Counted from the stretch's first letter, positions 30,161-40,381 are shown. The stretch: DNA of 64,000 bases from Yersinia alsatica (GCF_902170305.1 NZ_CABHWW010000007.1:310001-374000), one strand, 5' to 3'. Notes: generated by a model from the letters alone, not told the origin. Translations and numbers: made by a program.

Positions 30161-31155
30161 GACTGCTGCTCCAGATAAGGGGAAAGCCAGGCTGGAATAC
30201 GTTGTTCCAGCCACATTTGTGGGTGTTTTAATGAGCCGCCGACAAAACCGACATGGCCGCCATGCTCGGTTAACTGATAATCAATATTGGCCGGTAATTC
30301 GCTGAGATTGGGGATAACCTCGGCCGTCATGAATGGATCATCTTTGGCGTGAATGATAAGTAATGGGGTGGTAATTTGCGGCAATAACGGCAGCGCGCTG
30401 CAACGGCGATAGTAATCCACTGCATCATTAAAGCCATGTATTTTAGCTGTAATGACATCATCGAAATCTCTGATTCGCCGCAATCCTTTTAACTGCGCCA
30501 GATCCAGCGGCAAACTGCCAGGGTAATGTAACAGCTTACGCGTAGCGTTTAATTTCAACTGGTTCAATAGGTAGCGCTGATAGACGCGAGAGAATCCCTG
30601 CTCCATACGGTTGGCACAAGGCTCAAGCATGAGCGGCGCGGAAACCACAACCGCGGCCTGTAACAGGCTATCTTGCCGCTGTTCAGCTAAATAAAAGGCC
30701 AGCATATTGCCACCTAAAGAGAAGCCGACGGCAGCGGTAGGCACCTGACCATAGCTTTGCCGTAACCAACGCAGGAAGAAGCGCGCATCTTCTGTTTCAC
30801 CGGAATGATAGATACGAGACTTACGATTTGGCTCGCCGCTACACCCACGAAAATGCATTACTACACCCAGCCAGCCTTTGGCCTGAGATGCGCGCAGCAA
30901 ACCGTGGGCATAGGGGCTGTAAAAGTTTCCTTCCAGACCGTGGAATAACACCAATCTGGGCTTATCGCGCGCCAGCTCAGGGTTTTCACTCCAGGCCAGG
31001 TCAACAAAATCCCCATCGGGTAATTCCAGCCGCTGCCAAAAAGGTTGCAGTTGTACGCGCCGCCTGACCAGCCGTGGCAGCAGTGTTTGTAGGTGTGGAT
31101 TACTGGCACCGACCAGCGGGCGGAATGTTTCATGCATATGGTGAATGAAAATCAT
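30157..31155 (-). CDS. yheT: YheT, alpha/beta hydrolase
   Basis: A 332-aa alpha/beta-hydrolase-fold protein. The oxyanion-side motif [19 protein letters not shown], the nucleophile elbow GFSLGGN, the acid in HAKDDPFM, and the histidine in [11 protein letters not shown] are all present. The substrate is not known; some relatives are called esterases. AAGAG precedes the ATG at 31155. It forms a pair with yheU and is divergent to the LysE-family gene. Confidence 0.92.
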   Translation of the reverse strand: MIFIHHMHETFRPLVGASNPHLQTLLPRLVRRRVQLQPFWQRLELPDGDFVDLAWSENPELARDKPRLVLFHGLEGNFYSPYAHGLLRASQAKGWLGVVMHFRGCSGEPNRKSRIYHSGETEDARFFLRWLRQSYGQVPTAAVGFSLGGNMLAFYLAEQRQDSLLQAAVVVSAPLMLEPCANRMEQGFSRVYQRYLLNQLKLNATRKLLHYPGSLPLDLAQLKGLRRIRDFDDVITAKIHGFNDAVDYYRRCSALPLLPQITTPLLIIHAKDDPFMTAEVIPNLSELPANIDYQLTEHGGHVGFVGGSLKHPQMWLEQRIPAWLSPYLEQQS

Positions 31156-31238
31156 GTAGTTGCTCTTGTGTGATCAATAGCACACTGTTAGCTTCATGGG
31201 TATATCGCGCATCATTTTGGGTGAGAGGCACCCGTCTC

Positions 31239-31841
31239 ATGGAACTGAGTTTATTTCTTTCAATGATAGGTTTTCTTTGGGTTGCAGCTATTACCCCCGG
31301 CCCGAACAATATGTTACTGACCTCTGCCGGGGCCAATTTTGGCTTTATGCGCTCTATCTGGTTGATGCTGGGCATTATGTTGGGTATGCAGAGCATGCTG
31401 TTGTTGGTGGCGTTTGGGGTCGGCGGGCTGATTCTTATCTATCCATCCATTCACTTAATACTAAAAATTCTGGGTAGCCTCTATCTGTTGTGGTTGGCAT
31501 GGAAAATTGCCACTTCGGCCTATGAAAAGTTGGAAACCAACGTCGCCCCGCCAAAACCGTTGCGTTTGTATCAAGGCTGGTTATTGCAATTCCTCAATCC
31601 AAAAGCCTGGTTGATGGGATTAGGTTCGGTCGCCAGTTTCAGTATGGCGGGAGCGGCCTATAATCATTCTATCGTCATGATAAGTCTTGGCATGTTTATG
31701 GTGAATTTGGTCGCTGGGATTATTTGGCTGGGGTTCGGCACCTTAATTGGCCGCCTGTTACGTAGCCGCCGCGCCTGGTTTACCTTTAATATTTCGATGG
31801 GCTTGCTGACGGCAGCCTGTGTGTTATTGATTTGGCATTAG
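31239..31841 (+). CDS. LysE/RhtB-family amino-acid exporter
   Basis: A 200-aa membrane protein with about six hydrophobic segments and the family signature AAITPGPNNMLLTSAGANFG near the N-terminus. Members export amino acids such as lysine, homoserine or threonine; the substrate cannot be read from sequence. The ATG at 31239 is preferred because the earlier frame from 31170 adds a non-conserved stretch. The next gene, a PhzF-like protein, starts 20 bp downstream and may be co-transcribed. This marks the left end of a block absent from E. coli at this site. Confidence 0.88.
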   Translation: MELSLFLSMIGFLWVAAITPGPNNMLLTSAGANFGFMRSIWLMLGIMLGMQSMLLLVAFGVGGLILIYPSIHLILKILGSLYLLWLAWKIATSAYEKLETNVAPPKPLRLYQGWLLQFLNPKAWLMGLGSVASFSMAGAAYNHSIVMISLGMFMVNLVAGIIWLGFGTLIGRLLRSRRAWFTFNISMGLLTAACVLLIWH

Positions 31842-31861
31842 TCGACCACTGGGGCTAAGTG

Positions 31862-32653
31862 ATGGCTTATAACTATTTTCATGTTGATGCTTTTATCGGC
31901 GCAGGGCTATCTGGTAATCCCGCCGGGGTCTATTTGCTGAAAAAACCACTCTCAACAGCAGAGATGCAACGTATTGCCGCTGAGATTAATTTGCCAGAAA
32001 CCAGTTTTGTGTGGGATGAAGGGGATAAATCGGCGATCCGTTGGTTTACCCCAGAACGTGAAGTGGATTTATGCGGCCACGGCACCTTGGCGGCGGCACA
32101 TGTGATGTTCAGTCTGGTTAACCCCGCTTTGCACGATATCTGTTTTCGCAGTGCCAGTGGTGATTTGCATGTCAAGCGTGATGACAATGTTTTTGGCCGA
32201 TTGTCGCTAGATTTCCCTTCATTACCTCCCGAGCAGATAGCTATTCCAACGCAGTTAGCAGCGCTACTCGGTGTGGACATTGAGCAGCTTTGGCAAGCAA
32301 AATCCCTGCTAGTGGTGTTGGCGAATGAGCAACAGGTTCAGCAATTACAGCCCGATATTGTCGCGCTGATTGCCTACACCGGCCGAGGGGTGATTGTGAC
32401 GGCTCCCGGTCATCCCGATGATAAGGTTGATTTTGTCTCGCGCTACTTTAGCTTGGGTAGTAACGAAGATCCGGTGACGGGTTCTGCACATTGTACATTG
32501 ATGCCCTATTGGGTGGCTCGCTTGGGAAGAACGTCACTGCATGCCCGCCAGATATCTGCGCGCGGAGGCGAATTATTCTGCACGTTAGCCGGTGATCGCA
32601 CCTTGATTGCCGGAGATGCCCGCATATTTTTAAAAGGCGAAATCTCTCTCTAA
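31862..32653 (+). CDS. PhzF-family isomerase-like protein
   Basis: A 263-aa protein of the PhzF/diaminopimelate-epimerase fold. The conserved FHVDAFIGAGLSGNPAGV start, the catalytic Glu at residue 46 (LPETSFVW), CGHGTLAAAHV and GSNEDPVTGSAHC are present. Only a few members make phenazines, and no other phz gene is nearby, so the substrate is unknown. GTG at 31859 is adjacent, but ATG 31862 is preferred. Confidence 0.88.
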   Translation: MAYNYFHVDAFIGAGLSGNPAGVYLLKKPLSTAEMQRIAAEINLPETSFVWDEGDKSAIRWFTPEREVDLCGHGTLAAAHVMFSLVNPALHDICFRSASGDLHVKRDDNVFGRLSLDFPSLPPEQIAIPTQLAALLGVDIEQLWQAKSLLVVLANEQQVQQLQPDIVALIAYTGRGVIVTAPGHPDDKVDFVSRYFSLGSNEDPVTGSAHCTLMPYWVARLGRTSLHARQISARGGELFCTLAGDRTLIAGDARIFLKGEISL

Positions 32654-32698
32654 CTTGACGTTGTAGACTATCCATTCAGATTTTTCTTATCACATAAG

Positions 32699-32727
32699 GG
32701 AATAAAGAATATTTTTTTATTCCTTTT
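32699..32727 (+). terminator. AT-rich terminator between phzF-like gene and tauA
   Basis: GGAATAAA and TTTATTCC form an 8-bp stem followed by TTTT, about 45 bp after the PhzF-like stop. Low GC weakens the call. A second small hairpin, GAGCGC-CGGGT-GCGCTC, lies at 32763-32779 in the tauA leader. Confidence 0.5.
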
Positions 32728-32827
32728 GTCGTATTGTTCCTTCAGGTATCACTGTCATCTCAGAGCGCCGGGTGCGCTCAGGGTCGCACTAATAGCGAAT
32801 GACCGAGTTAAATGAGCGGAGTGAACC

Positions 32828-33844
32828 ATGGCGATAACCTTTTCTTCTACCGCAACTCGCGGTCTCTTACGATCTGGCGGTGTACTCTTGGCTCTGTCAC
32901 TGGTGGTGACCAGTGCGCATGCGGTTGATGTTACAGTGGCTTACCAGACGTCCGCCGAGCCGGCAAAAGTGGCTCAGGCGGATAACAGCTTTGCCAAGCT
33001 TTCTGGGGCCAACGTAGATTGGCGCAAGTTTGATAGCGGCTCCAGTGTGGTCAGAGCATTAGCTTCGGGTGATGTGCAGATTGGCAATATTGGTTCCAGC
33101 CCACTGGCGGTGGCCGCCAGCCAAAATGTCCCGATTGAAGTTTTCCTGCTGGCCTCACAGCTAGGCAGCTCTGAAGCGCTGGTGGTCAAAAAAGAGATCA
33201 AAACCCCGCAGGATTTGATTGGTAAACGGATTGCCGTGCCGTTTATCTCGACCACCCATTACAGCTTACTGGCGGCCCTGAAACATTGGGGTATCAAGCC
33301 AGATCAGGTCACTATCCTCAATTTACAACCCCCAGCTATCGCCGCTGCCTGGCAACGGGGAGACATTGATGGTGCCTATGTTTGGGCTCCAGCCGTGAAT
33401 GAATTAGCCAAAACCGGCACGGTCTTGACCGATTCGGCCCAAGTGGGTCAGTGGGGCGCACCAACACTGGATGTTTGGGTCGTTCGTAAAGACTTCGCCA
33501 AAGCACATCCTGAAGTAGTGACCGCCTTTGCCCGCAGTGCATTGGCCGCTCAAGGGGCTTATTTGGCGCAACCAGAACAATGGCTCAAAAACGCAGAACA
33601 TCTGGGCCAACTGGCGCGCTTAAGTGGTGTTCCTGCCGAACAAGTGCCGGAATTGGTGAAAGGCAATACTTACCTGCCGGTGGCACAACAGATAACACAG
33701 TTGGGCCAGCCAGTGGATCAGGCTATCCGTGATACTGCCGCGTTCTTGAAAGAGCAAGGCAAAATCCCGCAGGTTGCCAGTGATTATCGCGATTTCGTCA
33801 CCGACCGCTTTGTGAAACAAGTTCAGGCAACACCGCAGTCTTAG
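32828..33844 (+). CDS. tauA: Taurine ABC transporter, substrate-binding protein
   Basis: Periplasmic binding protein that captures taurine. The 338-aa precursor has a signal peptide ending near SAHA-VDV. The core shows [30 protein letters not shown] and [13 protein letters not shown], as in TauA. GGAG lies seven bases before the ATG. It heads tauABCD; in E. coli this operon is turned on by Cbl and CysB during sulfate starvation. Related SsuA proteins bind alkanesulfonates, but the linked tauD decides for taurine. Confidence 0.94.
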   Translation: MAITFSSTATRGLLRSGGVLLALSLVVTSAHAVDVTVAYQTSAEPAKVAQADNSFAKLSGANVDWRKFDSGSSVVRALASGDVQIGNIGSSPLAVAASQNVPIEVFLLASQLGSSEALVVKKEIKTPQDLIGKRIAVPFISTTHYSLLAALKHWGIKPDQVTILNLQPPAIAAAWQRGDIDGAYVWAPAVNELAKTGTVLTDSAQVGQWGAPTLDVWVVRKDFAKAHPEVVTAFARSALAAQGAYLAQPEQWLKNAEHLGQLARLSGVPAEQVPELVKGNTYLPVAQQITQLGQPVDQAIRDTAAFLKEQGKIPQVASDYRDFVTDRFVKQVQATPQS

Positions 33845-33852
33845 GAGCCATC

Positions 33853-34620
33853 ATGCTAAACGTGCACGGCCTGTGGGCCGAATATCAGGGCAAACCTGCC
33901 TTACAGGATGTGTCATTACAAATCGCATCCGGACAGTTGGTCGTGGTATTGGGGCCATCAGGCTGTGGCAAAACCACATTATTGAATTTGATTGCCGGGT
34001 TTATGGAGCCTTCAGCTGGCAGCATCACTCTGGATAATATTCCGGTTCACGGCCCAAGTGCCGAGCGGGGAGTGGTGTTCCAGCATGAGGGTTTACTGCC
34101 GTGGCGCGATGTGGTCAGTAATGTCGAGTTTGGCCTGCAACTGGCTGGCTTAAGCAAGCAGCAGCGGCGAGAAACCGCGCTAAAAATGCTGCATCGGGTG
34201 GGATTATCCGGGTTTGAACATCACTATATTTGGCAACTCTCTGGCGGGATGCGCCAGCGGGTGGGGATAGCACGAGCTTTGGCGGTTGACCCGCGCTTAT
34301 TACTGCTGGATGAGCCTTTTGGTGCGCTGGATGCTTTTACCCGTGAGCAGATGCAAGAGCTGCTGCTGACTATTTGGCGCGATAGCGGCAAACAAATTCT
34401 GCTGATTACCCACGATATTGAAGAGGCGGTATTTCTGGCCAGTGAACTGTTGTTGCTCTCACCGGGGCCGGGTCGCGTGGTCGAGCGGCTGTCTCTGAAC
34501 TTTGGTCAGCGCTATGCCGAGGGTGAAGCTTGCCGCAGCATCAAATCTGACCCAGAATTTATTGCTCGTCGCGAATATGTGCTGGGCAAAGTCTTCCAAC
34601 AACGGGAGGCGATGATATGA
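33853..34620 (+). CDS. tauB: Taurine ABC transporter, ATPase
   Basis: Cytoplasmic ATPase energising taurine import, 255 aa. Walker [10 protein letters not shown], signature [15 protein letters not shown], and Walker [13 protein letters not shown] followed by the switch His in ITHDIEEAV are intact. It starts 8 bp after tauA and overlaps tauC by 4 bases (ATGA). Confidence 0.95.
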   Translation: MLNVHGLWAEYQGKPALQDVSLQIASGQLVVVLGPSGCGKTTLLNLIAGFMEPSAGSITLDNIPVHGPSAERGVVFQHEGLLPWRDVVSNVEFGLQLAGLSKQQRRETALKMLHRVGLSGFEHHYIWQLSGGMRQRVGIARALAVDPRLLLLDEPFGALDAFTREQMQELLLTIWRDSGKQILLITHDIEEAVFLASELLLLSPGPGRVVERLSLNFGQRYAEGEACRSIKSDPEFIARREYVLGKVFQQREAMI

Positions 34621-35495
34621 GCCAGCACGGTACGTTACGCGACAGTGCGTTGCATCCTCAAGCTGGGTTGGATACACCGCGCTCAGCACCGACTGACCGC
34701 CAAAAAAACTCTCGCCGTTTGCCGGCAGCCAAAGGTTTTTGGCTCAGTATCGCCACACTGGCTAGTGTCATATTGTTGTGGTGGACAGTCACGGCATTAC
34801 AGCTGATCAGCCCACTATTTTTGCCCGCTCCGCAGCAGGTGCTGCATCAGCTACTAGTGATCGCCAGCCCGCAGGGGTTTATGGATGCCACGCTATGGCA
34901 GCATCTGGCGGCCAGTTTAGGGCGCATCCTGATCGCATTATTAGCCGCCGTGGCGCTCGGAGTTCCTACCGGGATTGCCATGGGGCTGAGCAGCACGGTG
35001 CGCGGCGTGCTGGACCCGCTCATTGAGATTTATCGCCCAGTGCCGCCTTTGGCCTATTTGCCACTGATGGTTATCTGGTTTGGTATCGGTGAAACCTCAA
35101 AAATCTTGCTGATTTATCTGGCGATATTTGCCCCCATTACTTTGGCCGCCGTTGCGGGGGTACGTAGTGTGGCGCAGGTTCGGGTCAGAGCCGCGCGCGC
35201 ATTGGGCGCTAGCCGCTGGCAGGTCTTATGGTTTGTGATACTCCCCAGCGCATTACCGGAAATCTTAACGGGTATTCGGATTGGGCTGGGAGTCGGTTGG
35301 TCGACGCTGGTGGCTGCGGAGTTAATTGCCGCCACGCGAGGGTTGGGCTTTATGGTGCAATCCGCTGGCGAGTTTCTCGCCACTGATGTGGTGATTGCCG
35401 GGATCAGTGTGATTGCCATTATTGCTTTTGGCATGGAATTAAGTTTGCGGGCGATCCAACGCCGATTAACGCCTTGGTATGGAGCACAACAATGA
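34617..35495 (+). CDS. tauC: Taurine ABC transporter, permease
   Basis: Inner-membrane permease of 292 aa with about six helices. The EAA-type loop contacting the ATPase is seen in [20 protein letters not shown]. The N-terminal 40 residues are polar and poorly conserved. It overlaps tauB and tauD by 4 bases each, so the operon is tightly coupled. Confidence 0.94.
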   Translation: MSQHGTLRDSALHPQAGLDTPRSAPTDRQKNSRRLPAAKGFWLSIATLASVILLWWTVTALQLISPLFLPAPQQVLHQLLVIASPQGFMDATLWQHLAASLGRILIALLAAVALGVPTGIAMGLSSTVRGVLDPLIEIYRPVPPLAYLPLMVIWFGIGETSKILLIYLAIFAPITLAAVAGVRSVAQVRVRAARALGASRWQVLWFVILPSALPEILTGIRIGLGVGWSTLVAAELIAATRGLGFMVQSAGEFLATDVVIAGISVIAIIAFGMELSLRAIQRRLTPWYGAQQ

Positions 35496-36340
35496 ATGAA
35501 CGTCTGGTAGTGACACCACTGGGGCCGCATATCGGCGCTTTGGTTGAGAATATTAATATCGCTCGTCCGTTGGGAGACGGCCAGTTTGAACAGCTCTATC
35601 ATGCCTTGCTCAAGCATCAGGTGCTGTTTTTCCGCAATCAGCCGATTACACCGATACAGCAGCGTTTGCTGGCTAGCCGTTTTGGCGACTTACATATTCA
35701 TCCGGTCTATCCACATACCAAAGAGTGTGAAGAAATTATCGTATTGGATACCCACGACAATAATCCGCCAGATAATGATAACTGGCACACTGATGTGACC
35801 TTCATCGAAAATCCGCCATTGGGTGCCATTCTGGCTGCCAAGCAGTTACCCCCCACCGGTGGGGATACTTTATGGAGCAGTGGGATAGCCGCGTATGAAG
35901 CACTTTCTGCGCCATTTAAACAGCTATTGGCGGGGTTACGGGCCGAGCATGATTTCGCCCACTCTTTCCCCGAGCATAAACATCGTGCAACGCCAGAAGA
36001 GCATCAGCGCTGGCTGTTAGCCAAAGAGAAAAATCCGCCGCTGCTGCATCCGGTGGTACGTACCCACCCGGTGAGTGGGCGTCAGGCATTGTTCGTCAAT
36101 GAAGGATTCACCACTAGAATTGTTGAGCTGAGTGATAAAGAGAGTGATGCACTGCTGCGTTTTCTCTTTGCTCATACCACCAAACCTGAATTCCAGGTGC
36201 GCTGGCGCTGGCAGCAAGATGACGTCGCGATTTGGGATAACCGTGTCACTCAACACTATGCTAATGCTGATTATCTGCCGCAGCGGCGCATTATGCACCG
36301 TGCGACTATTTTGGGGGATCGGCCAGTCTATCGGCCTTAA
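35492..36340 (+). CDS. tauD: Taurine dioxygenase
   Basis: Fe(II)/2-oxoglutarate dioxygenase that hydroxylates taurine, which then releases sulfite and aminoacetaldehyde. The 282-aa protein has the iron-binding H-x-D in WHTDVTF and the distal His and Arg in the C-terminal [10 protein letters not shown] and [12 protein letters not shown] 35492 overlaps the tauC stop (ATGA) and gives the family start [11 protein letters not shown]; the in-frame TTG at 35474 is rejected. It ends tauABCD. Confidence 0.95.
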   Translation: MNERLVVTPLGPHIGALVENINIARPLGDGQFEQLYHALLKHQVLFFRNQPITPIQQRLLASRFGDLHIHPVYPHTKECEEIIVLDTHDNNPPDNDNWHTDVTFIENPPLGAILAAKQLPPTGGDTLWSSGIAAYEALSAPFKQLLAGLRAEHDFAHSFPEHKHRATPEEHQRWLLAKEKNPPLLHPVVRTHPVSGRQALFVNEGFTTRIVELSDKESDALLRFLFAHTTKPEFQVRWRWQQDDVAIWDNRVTQHYANADYLPQRRIMHRATILGDRPVYRP

Positions 36341-36346
36341 TGGGCT

Positions 36347-36495
36347 ATTTTATTGGTTATTTTGAACTTGAGCAGTGCTCAAAATCCTCACGTACTGTCG
36401 GTACGCTGCGGTTTTTTGCGCGCTGTCTGCATCCAAACTAACGGCAACAATAACGCCCATTACTCGCTGTTTCTGACCGCGATTTTATTGGTTAT
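36347..36495. repeat. Hairpin-rich segment flanked by 14-bp direct repeats
   Basis: The 14-mer ATTTTATTGGTTAT occurs at 36347-36360 and again at 36482-36495 in the same orientation. Between them 121 bp contain TTGAGCA-G-TGCTCAA (36368-36382) and CGTAC-TGTCG-GTACG (36391-36405). The right copy includes the stop codon of the minus-strand glycosyltransferase gene. The interior resembles a dispersed intergenic sequence I associate with Yersinia and relatives, but I cannot name it. The layout fits a small inserted element with a target duplication, or a local duplication. Confidence 0.55.
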
Positions 36496-37462
36496 CCAGT
36501 AGGGTGCGGGCAGCAGTTTCGACGGCATCGACGGTGATGTCTTCAACTTGCGGCCCGGCATGCAATAACACATGGCGCACTAATGGATACCAGCGCAGAT
36601 ACTTTTCTGGCCGCGACTCAAACAAGGCGACGACGGGTATCTGTAATGCAGAACTGATATGAACCGGCGCACTGTCGGCTGAAATAACCACATCCAATTG
36701 GCTTATCGCCGCAACAAACTCATCGACAGAAGGTGTTAACAAATAGCGCCCTTTTATGGTCGCCAGTTGCTGTTCACTCGGCGGCTCTTTGGGGTCATAC
36801 AACACCACGATATCGGCCTGCTCGCTAAGATTCAGAGCCAATTGTTGCCACTTTGGCCAACTCCAGCGCCGTTGCGGGGACTTATTAGAGACGAATAACC
36901 CAACACGTGGCCGGACTTTTTCGCCTAATTCTGCCTGCCATTTTGCTTGCAATGAGGGTTCGGGGTAGATGAACAATCTGAGTTTATTGATATCCACTGA
37001 CCCTAGCTCAGGCAGCAGTGCAAAACCGGAGAGTGCCTCATGGCGAATTGGCCGGTTGGCAACATGTTCAGGATTGCGGTCATCAAACTCGGTAGCAAGG
37101 GTGTGCCAGCGGCTATCGACCACATTCAATTGTTTGGCGAACTGAATGCTGTTTTTGTTCATACCGCCGTTCGGGATCACGAGTAAGTCAAAGCGCAAAC
37201 GTCGCAATTGCCAAATCAGTGCCAGCCGGTCAAAAATGGCCTGAATCCTTCCTGCCTTTTGATTTCGTTCACATTGTTTACTGTAAACATAAGTGTGGAC
37301 GACACTGACATCGGGGTTACGTGACAGTGCTTCCCGATTGTATTTATTGGCCAATACGTGAATTTCAGCCAAAGGCCAACGCTGTTTCAGTGCATGTAAG
37401 AAAGCAGTGGTGCATATCATATCGCCAAGGAAATCAATTCGGATGACCAAAATGCGCTGCAT
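36485..37462 (-). CDS. Family 9 glycosyltransferase (heptosyltransferase-like)
   Basis: A 325-aa GT9 protein. The N-terminal ILVIRIDFLGDMICTTAFLHAL matches the acceptor-side start of heptosyltransferases, and the C-terminal half has VGLFVSNKSPQRRWSWPKW, DVVISADSAPVHISSAL and VALFESRPEKYLRWYP, the nucleotide-sugar site. It probably adds a heptose or other sugar to lipopolysaccharide core or another envelope glycan. It stands alone, away from other LPS genes, between tauD and yheS, so its acceptor is unknown. Confidence 0.85.
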   Translation of the reverse strand: MQRILVIRIDFLGDMICTTAFLHALKQRWPLAEIHVLANKYNREALSRNPDVSVVHTYVYSKQCERNQKAGRIQAIFDRLALIWQLRRLRFDLLVIPNGGMNKNSIQFAKQLNVVDSRWHTLATEFDDRNPEHVANRPIRHEALSGFALLPELGSVDINKLRLFIYPEPSLQAKWQAELGEKVRPRVGLFVSNKSPQRRWSWPKWQQLALNLSEQADIVVLYDPKEPPSEQQLATIKGRYLLTPSVDEFVAAISQLDVVISADSAPVHISSALQIPVVALFESRPEKYLRWYPLVRHVLLHAGPQVEDITVDAVETAARTLLDNQ

Positions 37463-37573
37463 TTGTACTTCTTCCCAGAAATAGTTTTATGCCTTATTAA
37501 ACATTAAAACCTTCTGAGTAATAACAAAAATAAGCGTTGATTTAGTCTATATTAAGATAATAAATTTTTTACT

Positions 37574-37621
37574 GTGCCAAAACGCAAGAAAGTCAGTGAG
37601 CAGTTTGTGCCGTTTTGGCAC
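37574..37621. other. Stem-loop between glycosyltransferase gene and yheS
   Basis: GTGCCAAAACG and CGTTTTGGCAC are exact 11-base inverted repeats around 26 bases. Within the right part, GTGCC-GTTTT-GGCAC can form a competing smaller hairpin. It lies downstream of yheS and upstream of the glycosyltransferase gene on the minus strand, with no T-run after it on that strand. Its role is unclear. Confidence 0.5.
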
Positions 37622-37664
37622 TCGCTACTCTCCTGTACCTCAATAAAATTGATGACGCAGCTAG

Positions 37665-39581
37665 TTACTCCGCTTCAAATATCTTGGTGATATTCTCCAA
37701 CTGCTCTTGTGCGTCCAACCACTGCATTTCGGTCTCTTCCAGTTTGGATTTTACCTGCGTTTGCTGCTGTAGACATTGGGTTAAATCCGCCTTACGGGCA
37801 ATATCGTATAATGCAGAGTCAGCCAATTGCTCTTCTATGGCGGTCAGTTCTGTACTGAGTTTATCCATCTGTTTTTCCAGCGTCATAATCTGCTTACGCA
37901 GTGGCTGGGTCTGACTACGAAACTCGGCATCACGGCGTTTTTGATCTTTACGTTGCTGCGCACTGTTGCCAGATAACTCTTTGGTTGGGTTATCTTGCTG
38001 ACTTTGTTGACGCTGCAAATCCACCAGAAACTGTTGATAATCTTCTAGATCACCATCGAACTGCTCCACTTTGCCATCGTGCACCAGATAAAGGTCGTCG
38101 GTGGTGGAACGCAATAAATGACGATCATGAGAGACCACCACCAATGCGCCCTCGAAATCAATTAATGCTTCGGTCAGAGCCTGGCGCATATCAAGGTCAA
38201 GGTGGTTGGTCGGTTCATCCAGCAGCAACAGATTAGGGCGCTGCCAGATAATCAGCGCCAACACCAGACGTGCTTTCTCTCCGCCAGAGAAGCGGGCGGT
38301 CGGGTCAGTAACCTGATCGCCCTGAAAACCGTAGCCCCCCAGATAATCACGCAGTTGCTGTTCCGGCTCCTTAGGCGCCAGGCGGCTCATATGCTGTAGC
38401 GGTGATTCATCAGCGCGTAAGAATTCAAGCTGATGTTGGGCGAAATAACCCAGCTTAATCCCTTTGGACAGGCCAATTTCACCACTTTGTGGCTCTAAAG
38501 TCCCTGCTAACAGCTTAATTAGCGTTGATTTACCGGCACCATTGCGGCCTAACAAACCAATACGCGAGCCCGGCACCAGATTGAGTTTGATGGATTCTAA
38601 AATGGTGCGGTCGCCATAACCGGCACTGACTTTATCCATGCGTAGCAGCGGGTCAGGCAGGCTCTCGGGAGTGCGGAAACTGAAGTGGAATGGGTTATCC
38701 ACATGAGCGGGCGCAATCAGCTCCATGCGCTCCAGCATTTTAATTCGACTTTGGGCCTGCTTGGCTTTGGTGGCCTGCGCTCGGAAACGGTCAATGTAAC
38801 TTTGCAGATGCGCCACTTTCTCTTGTTGATGCTGATACATCGACTGTTGCTGTGCCAGTTTGGTCGCCCGCTGGCGTTCGAAGGATGAATAGTTACCGGT
38901 ATATTCATTCAGCGTCTGCTGTTCAATATGTAAAATCTTATCAATAATAGGATCAAGGAAATCGCGGTCATGGGAAATCAGCACCAATGTACCGGAGTAG
39001 TTTTTCAGCCACTTCTCCAGCCAGATTACGGCATCCAAATCCAAGTGGTTGGTGGGTTCATCCAGCAGCAGTAAATCGGAGCGACAAATCAACGCCTGCG
39101 CCAGATTAAGGCGCATCCGCCAGCCGCCAGAAAACGAGCGCACCGGCTGTTGTAATTGATCTTGAGAAAAGCCCAGCCCGTGAAGCAAACTGGCGGCACG
39201 CGACTGAATGGTCCAGGCATGGATGGCATCCAGCTTGCCATGCACCGTCGCAATGGCATGGCCGTCATTTTTTTCGTTGGCGGCCTGAAGTTCGGCCTCC
39301 AACTGGCGATATTCGCGGTCACCGTCGATAACATACTCTATCGCCGGTACATCCAGTGCCGGGGTCTCTTGGTTAACCCAAGCCAGCGCCCAGTTACTGG
39401 GAAAAGTGGCATTGCCTCCATCGGCGCTCAATTCGCCTTTGAGCAACGCCAGCAGAGTGGATTTACCACAGCCGTTTTTGCCGACCAGCCCGACCTTTTG
39501 GCCAGGATTAATCGTTGCTGTTGCATTGTCCAGCAAGACGCGAGTACCACGTCGAATTTGTAACGAGGAAAAAACAATCAT
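37665..39581 (-). CDS. yheS: ABC-F family ATPase YheS
   Basis: Soluble ABC-F protein of 638 aa with two ATPase domains and no membrane segment. Walker A motifs GKNGCGKST (about residue 36) and GRNGAGKST (about 345), signatures SGGWRMRLNLAQAL and SGGEKARLVLALI, the inter-domain linker and a charged coiled C-terminal tail are visible. ABC-F proteins act at the ribosomal E site to resolve stalled translation; the particular job of YheS is less clear. It is divergent to kefG, with an ERIC element in between. Confidence 0.95.
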   Translation of the reverse strand: MIVFSSLQIRRGTRVLLDNATATINPGQKVGLVGKNGCGKSTLLALLKGELSADGGNATFPSNWALAWVNQETPALDVPAIEYVIDGDREYRQLEAELQAANEKNDGHAIATVHGKLDAIHAWTIQSRAASLLHGLGFSQDQLQQPVRSFSGGWRMRLNLAQALICRSDLLLLDEPTNHLDLDAVIWLEKWLKNYSGTLVLISHDRDFLDPIIDKILHIEQQTLNEYTGNYSSFERQRATKLAQQQSMYQHQQEKVAHLQSYIDRFRAQATKAKQAQSRIKMLERMELIAPAHVDNPFHFSFRTPESLPDPLLRMDKVSAGYGDRTILESIKLNLVPGSRIGLLGRNGAGKSTLIKLLAGTLEPQSGEIGLSKGIKLGYFAQHQLEFLRADESPLQHMSRLAPKEPEQQLRDYLGGYGFQGDQVTDPTARFSGGEKARLVLALIIWQRPNLLLLDEPTNHLDLDMRQALTEALIDFEGALVVVSHDRHLLRSTTDDLYLVHDGKVEQFDGDLEDYQQFLVDLQRQQSQQDNPTKELSGNSAQQRKDQKRRDAEFRSQTQPLRKQIMTLEKQMDKLSTELTAIEEQLADSALYDIARKADLTQCLQQQTQVKSKLEETEMQWLDAQEQLENITKIFEAE

Positions 39582-39613
39582 AGAGTGCCGTATGTTTAGA
39601 GTATGTTAATAGG

Positions 39614-39745
39614 GTATATACTCGTCATACTTTAAGCCACAGGGGTGTTGGCTGCGCGTTCTCGCCCCAGTCACTTACTCAAGTAAGCCCCAGGGGATTC
39701 GCACTCTTGCCACCTACCTGTAACTCTAATTATTTAGAGTAATAG
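39614..39745. repeat. ERIC-type repeat between yheS and kefG
   Basis: About 130 bp starting TATACTCGTCATACTTTAAG and containing CCCCAGTCACTTACTCAAGTAAGCCCCAGGGGATTC fit the ERIC consensus well, better than the two other copies here. The end CTGTAACTCTAATTATTTAGAG pairs loosely with the start. It separates the divergent yheS and kefG and may contribute to their leader sequences. Confidence 0.85.
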
Positions 39746-39823
39746 AGTACCCATTTCAGTCTTTTTAGTCTTTGCGGAGCATGGTAACGGAAAAACCGGA
39801 CCCTGACGACGCTTTGGAGGGGA

Positions 39824-40378
39824 ATGATGTCGCAGCTGCCGAAGGTTTTGCTGTTGTATGCCCATCCGGAATCACAGGACTCGGTGGCAAACCGAGTTTT
39901 ACTGCAACCGGTGCAGCAATTAGAACATGTCACTGTGCACGATCTCTATGCACATTATCCGGATTTCTTTATTGATATTCACCACGAGCAGCAATTGCTA
40001 CGTGAACATCAAATTATTGTATTTCAACACCCTCTTTATACCTACAGCTGCCCGGCCTTGCTGAAAGAATGGCTGGATCGTGTGCTGGCGCGTGGCTTTG
40101 CCAATGGTGTCGGTGGGCATGCCCTGACGGGGAAATATTGGCGTTCGGTAATTACCACCGGCGAGCCGGAAGGCGCTTATCGGACGGGGGGATATAATCG
40201 CTACCCGATGGAGGATATTCTGCGGCCTTTCGAATTGACGGCAGCTATGTGCCATATGCATTGGATGAATCCGATGATTATTTACTGGGCGCGGCGTCAA
40301 AAGCCGGAAGTCTTAGCCAGCCATGCGCAAGCTTATGCGCAGTGGTTGCAGTCACCGCTGCCGACGGGAGGGCACTGA
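39824..40378 (+). CDS. kefG: KefG, ancillary protein of KefB potassium efflux
   Basis: Flavodoxin-fold, quinone-oxidoreductase-like protein required for full KefB activity. The 184-aa protein shows [54 protein letters not shown] and [17 protein letters not shown] precedes two adjacent ATGs (39824, 39827); the first is kept to match the E. coli MMSQ start, though spacing suits the second better. kefB follows three bases later. Confidence 0.94.
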   Translation: MMSQLPKVLLLYAHPESQDSVANRVLLQPVQQLEHVTVHDLYAHYPDFFIDIHHEQQLLREHQIIVFQHPLYTYSCPALLKEWLDRVLARGFANGVGGHALTGKYWRSVITTGEPEGAYRTGGYNRYPMEDILRPFELTAAMCHMHWMNPMIIYWARRQKPEVLASHAQAYAQWLQSPLPTGGH

Positions 40379-40381
40379 TAT

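Noticed and set aside
39772-39975. 67-aa frame overlapping the kefG start in another frame
   Set aside because: kefG in the other frame has a strong GGAGG and full-length homology; this frame has neither.
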